A stretch of DNA of 64,000 nt from Halalkalibacter alkaliphilus (GTDB taxonomy: Bacteria > Bacillota > Bacilli > Bacillales > Bacillaceae_D). Location: assembly GCF_023555415.1 (NCBI RefSeq), contig NZ_JAKRYL010000020.1:20181-84180 (forward strand), in the 5' to 3' direction. Positions 63,865 to 64,000 of the stretch are shown here, one piece after another. A program made the position numbers and the translations under genes. The first letter of the stretch is position 1; every line of letters begins with the position of its first letter. A model generated the notes under the pieces. That model saw only the letters and a program-made list of their open reading frames with translations. It ran no database searches and was not told the DNA's origin.

Positions 63865-64000
63865 TTTATGGAGAGTTTGATCCTGGCTCAGGACGAACGC
63901 TGGCGGCGTGCCTAATACATGCAAGTCGAGCGGACTAATTAAGAGCTTGCTCTTATGACGTTAGCGGCGGACGGGTGAGTAACACGTGGGCAACCTGCCC
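63865..64000 (+). rRNA. rrs: 16S ribosomal RNA, 5' part, cut by window edge
   Basis: The universal 5' segment GAGTTTGATCCTGGCTCAG begins at 63872 and is followed by ACGAACGCTGGCGGCGTGCC and ACATGCAAGTCGAGCG. The mature 5' end is placed at about 63865 by likeness to B. subtilis (TTTAT start). Only the first 136 bases are in the window. The variable stem near 63935-63960 is of Bacillaceae type. Confidence 0.97.

Overview
The window looks like chromosomal DNA of a low-GC Gram-positive bacterium of the family Bacillaceae, most like the alkaliphile groups around Alkalihalobacillus. The support is a CIRCE-controlled groES-groEL operon beside ydiL-ydiK, the B. subtilis-like run yeaC-yeaD-yebA-guaA-pbuG leading into a 16S rRNA gene, SigA-type promoters, two guanine riboswitches, a TnrA box, cre sites, and TTG/GTG starts with strong Shine-Dalgarno sequences. 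Menaquinone genes of the futalosine route (mqnB, mqnD) and a urtABCDE urea transporter also fit this group.

Layout. 1-3.3 kb: end of a DoxX-type gene, an MFS exporter, ydiK/ydiL. 3.5-5.7 kb: groES-groEL. 6-16.7 kb: first accessory block, with an RpiR regulator, an RraA-like aldolase, a 6PGDH-like oxidoreductase, a tripartite tricarboxylate transporter (TTT) with two binding proteins, an amidohydrolase, an HD protein and an Ldh2 dehydrogenase. Its substrate is unknown, probably an organic acid. 16.7-32.2 kb: second accessory block, read here as a sulfoquinovose (plant sulfolipid head-group sugar) catabolic cluster. It holds a ROK regulator, TTT transporter, sulfoquinovosidase with all signature residues, a relic of a transaldolase gene, a FucI-like isomerase, an M24-fold protein lacking metal ligands, a PFK-type kinase, a GntR regulator, a class II aldolase, an aldehyde dehydrogenase and an AEC-family exporter. 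32.2-38.7 kb: a decayed murF fragment and a structured repeat, then a membrane-anchored sugar-binding sensor with a YesM/YesN-type two-component system and a sugar:H+ symporter. 39-42.4 kb: ddl, murF, GNAT. 42.5-47.4 kb: urtABCDE under a TnrA box. 47.5-51.4 kb: CitS/CitT-like system and a CitMHS transporter with an unusual four-segment leader. 51.4-55.6 kb: SMP-30 protein, mqnB-mqnD, nrnB, a small membrane protein. 55.8-64 kb: yeaC-yeaD-yebA, guaA, pbuG, start of an rrn operon.

How the genes work together. In the second block the predicted route is: uptake of sulfoquinovose or its glycoside by TTT, hydrolysis by the GH31 enzyme, isomerisation to sulfofructose, phosphorylation by the PFK homologue, cleavage by the class II aldolase to DHAP plus sulfolactaldehyde, oxidation to sulfolactate, and export. 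This is an Embden-Meyerhof-like sulfoglycolysis. The transaldolase relic lying exactly between the sulfosugar hydrolase and isomerase genes suggests that an ancestral transaldolase route was replaced by the kinase/aldolase route. The assignment of the hydrolase is strong; the later steps are inferred from context and family.

Other notable signals are the citM leader with three mutually exclusive 13-14 bp pairings, tandem RpiR-type operators on the first block, and a two-copy intergenic repeat whose nested stems are kept by compensatory changes. No CRISPR array, tRNA gene, transposase or phage gene was seen.
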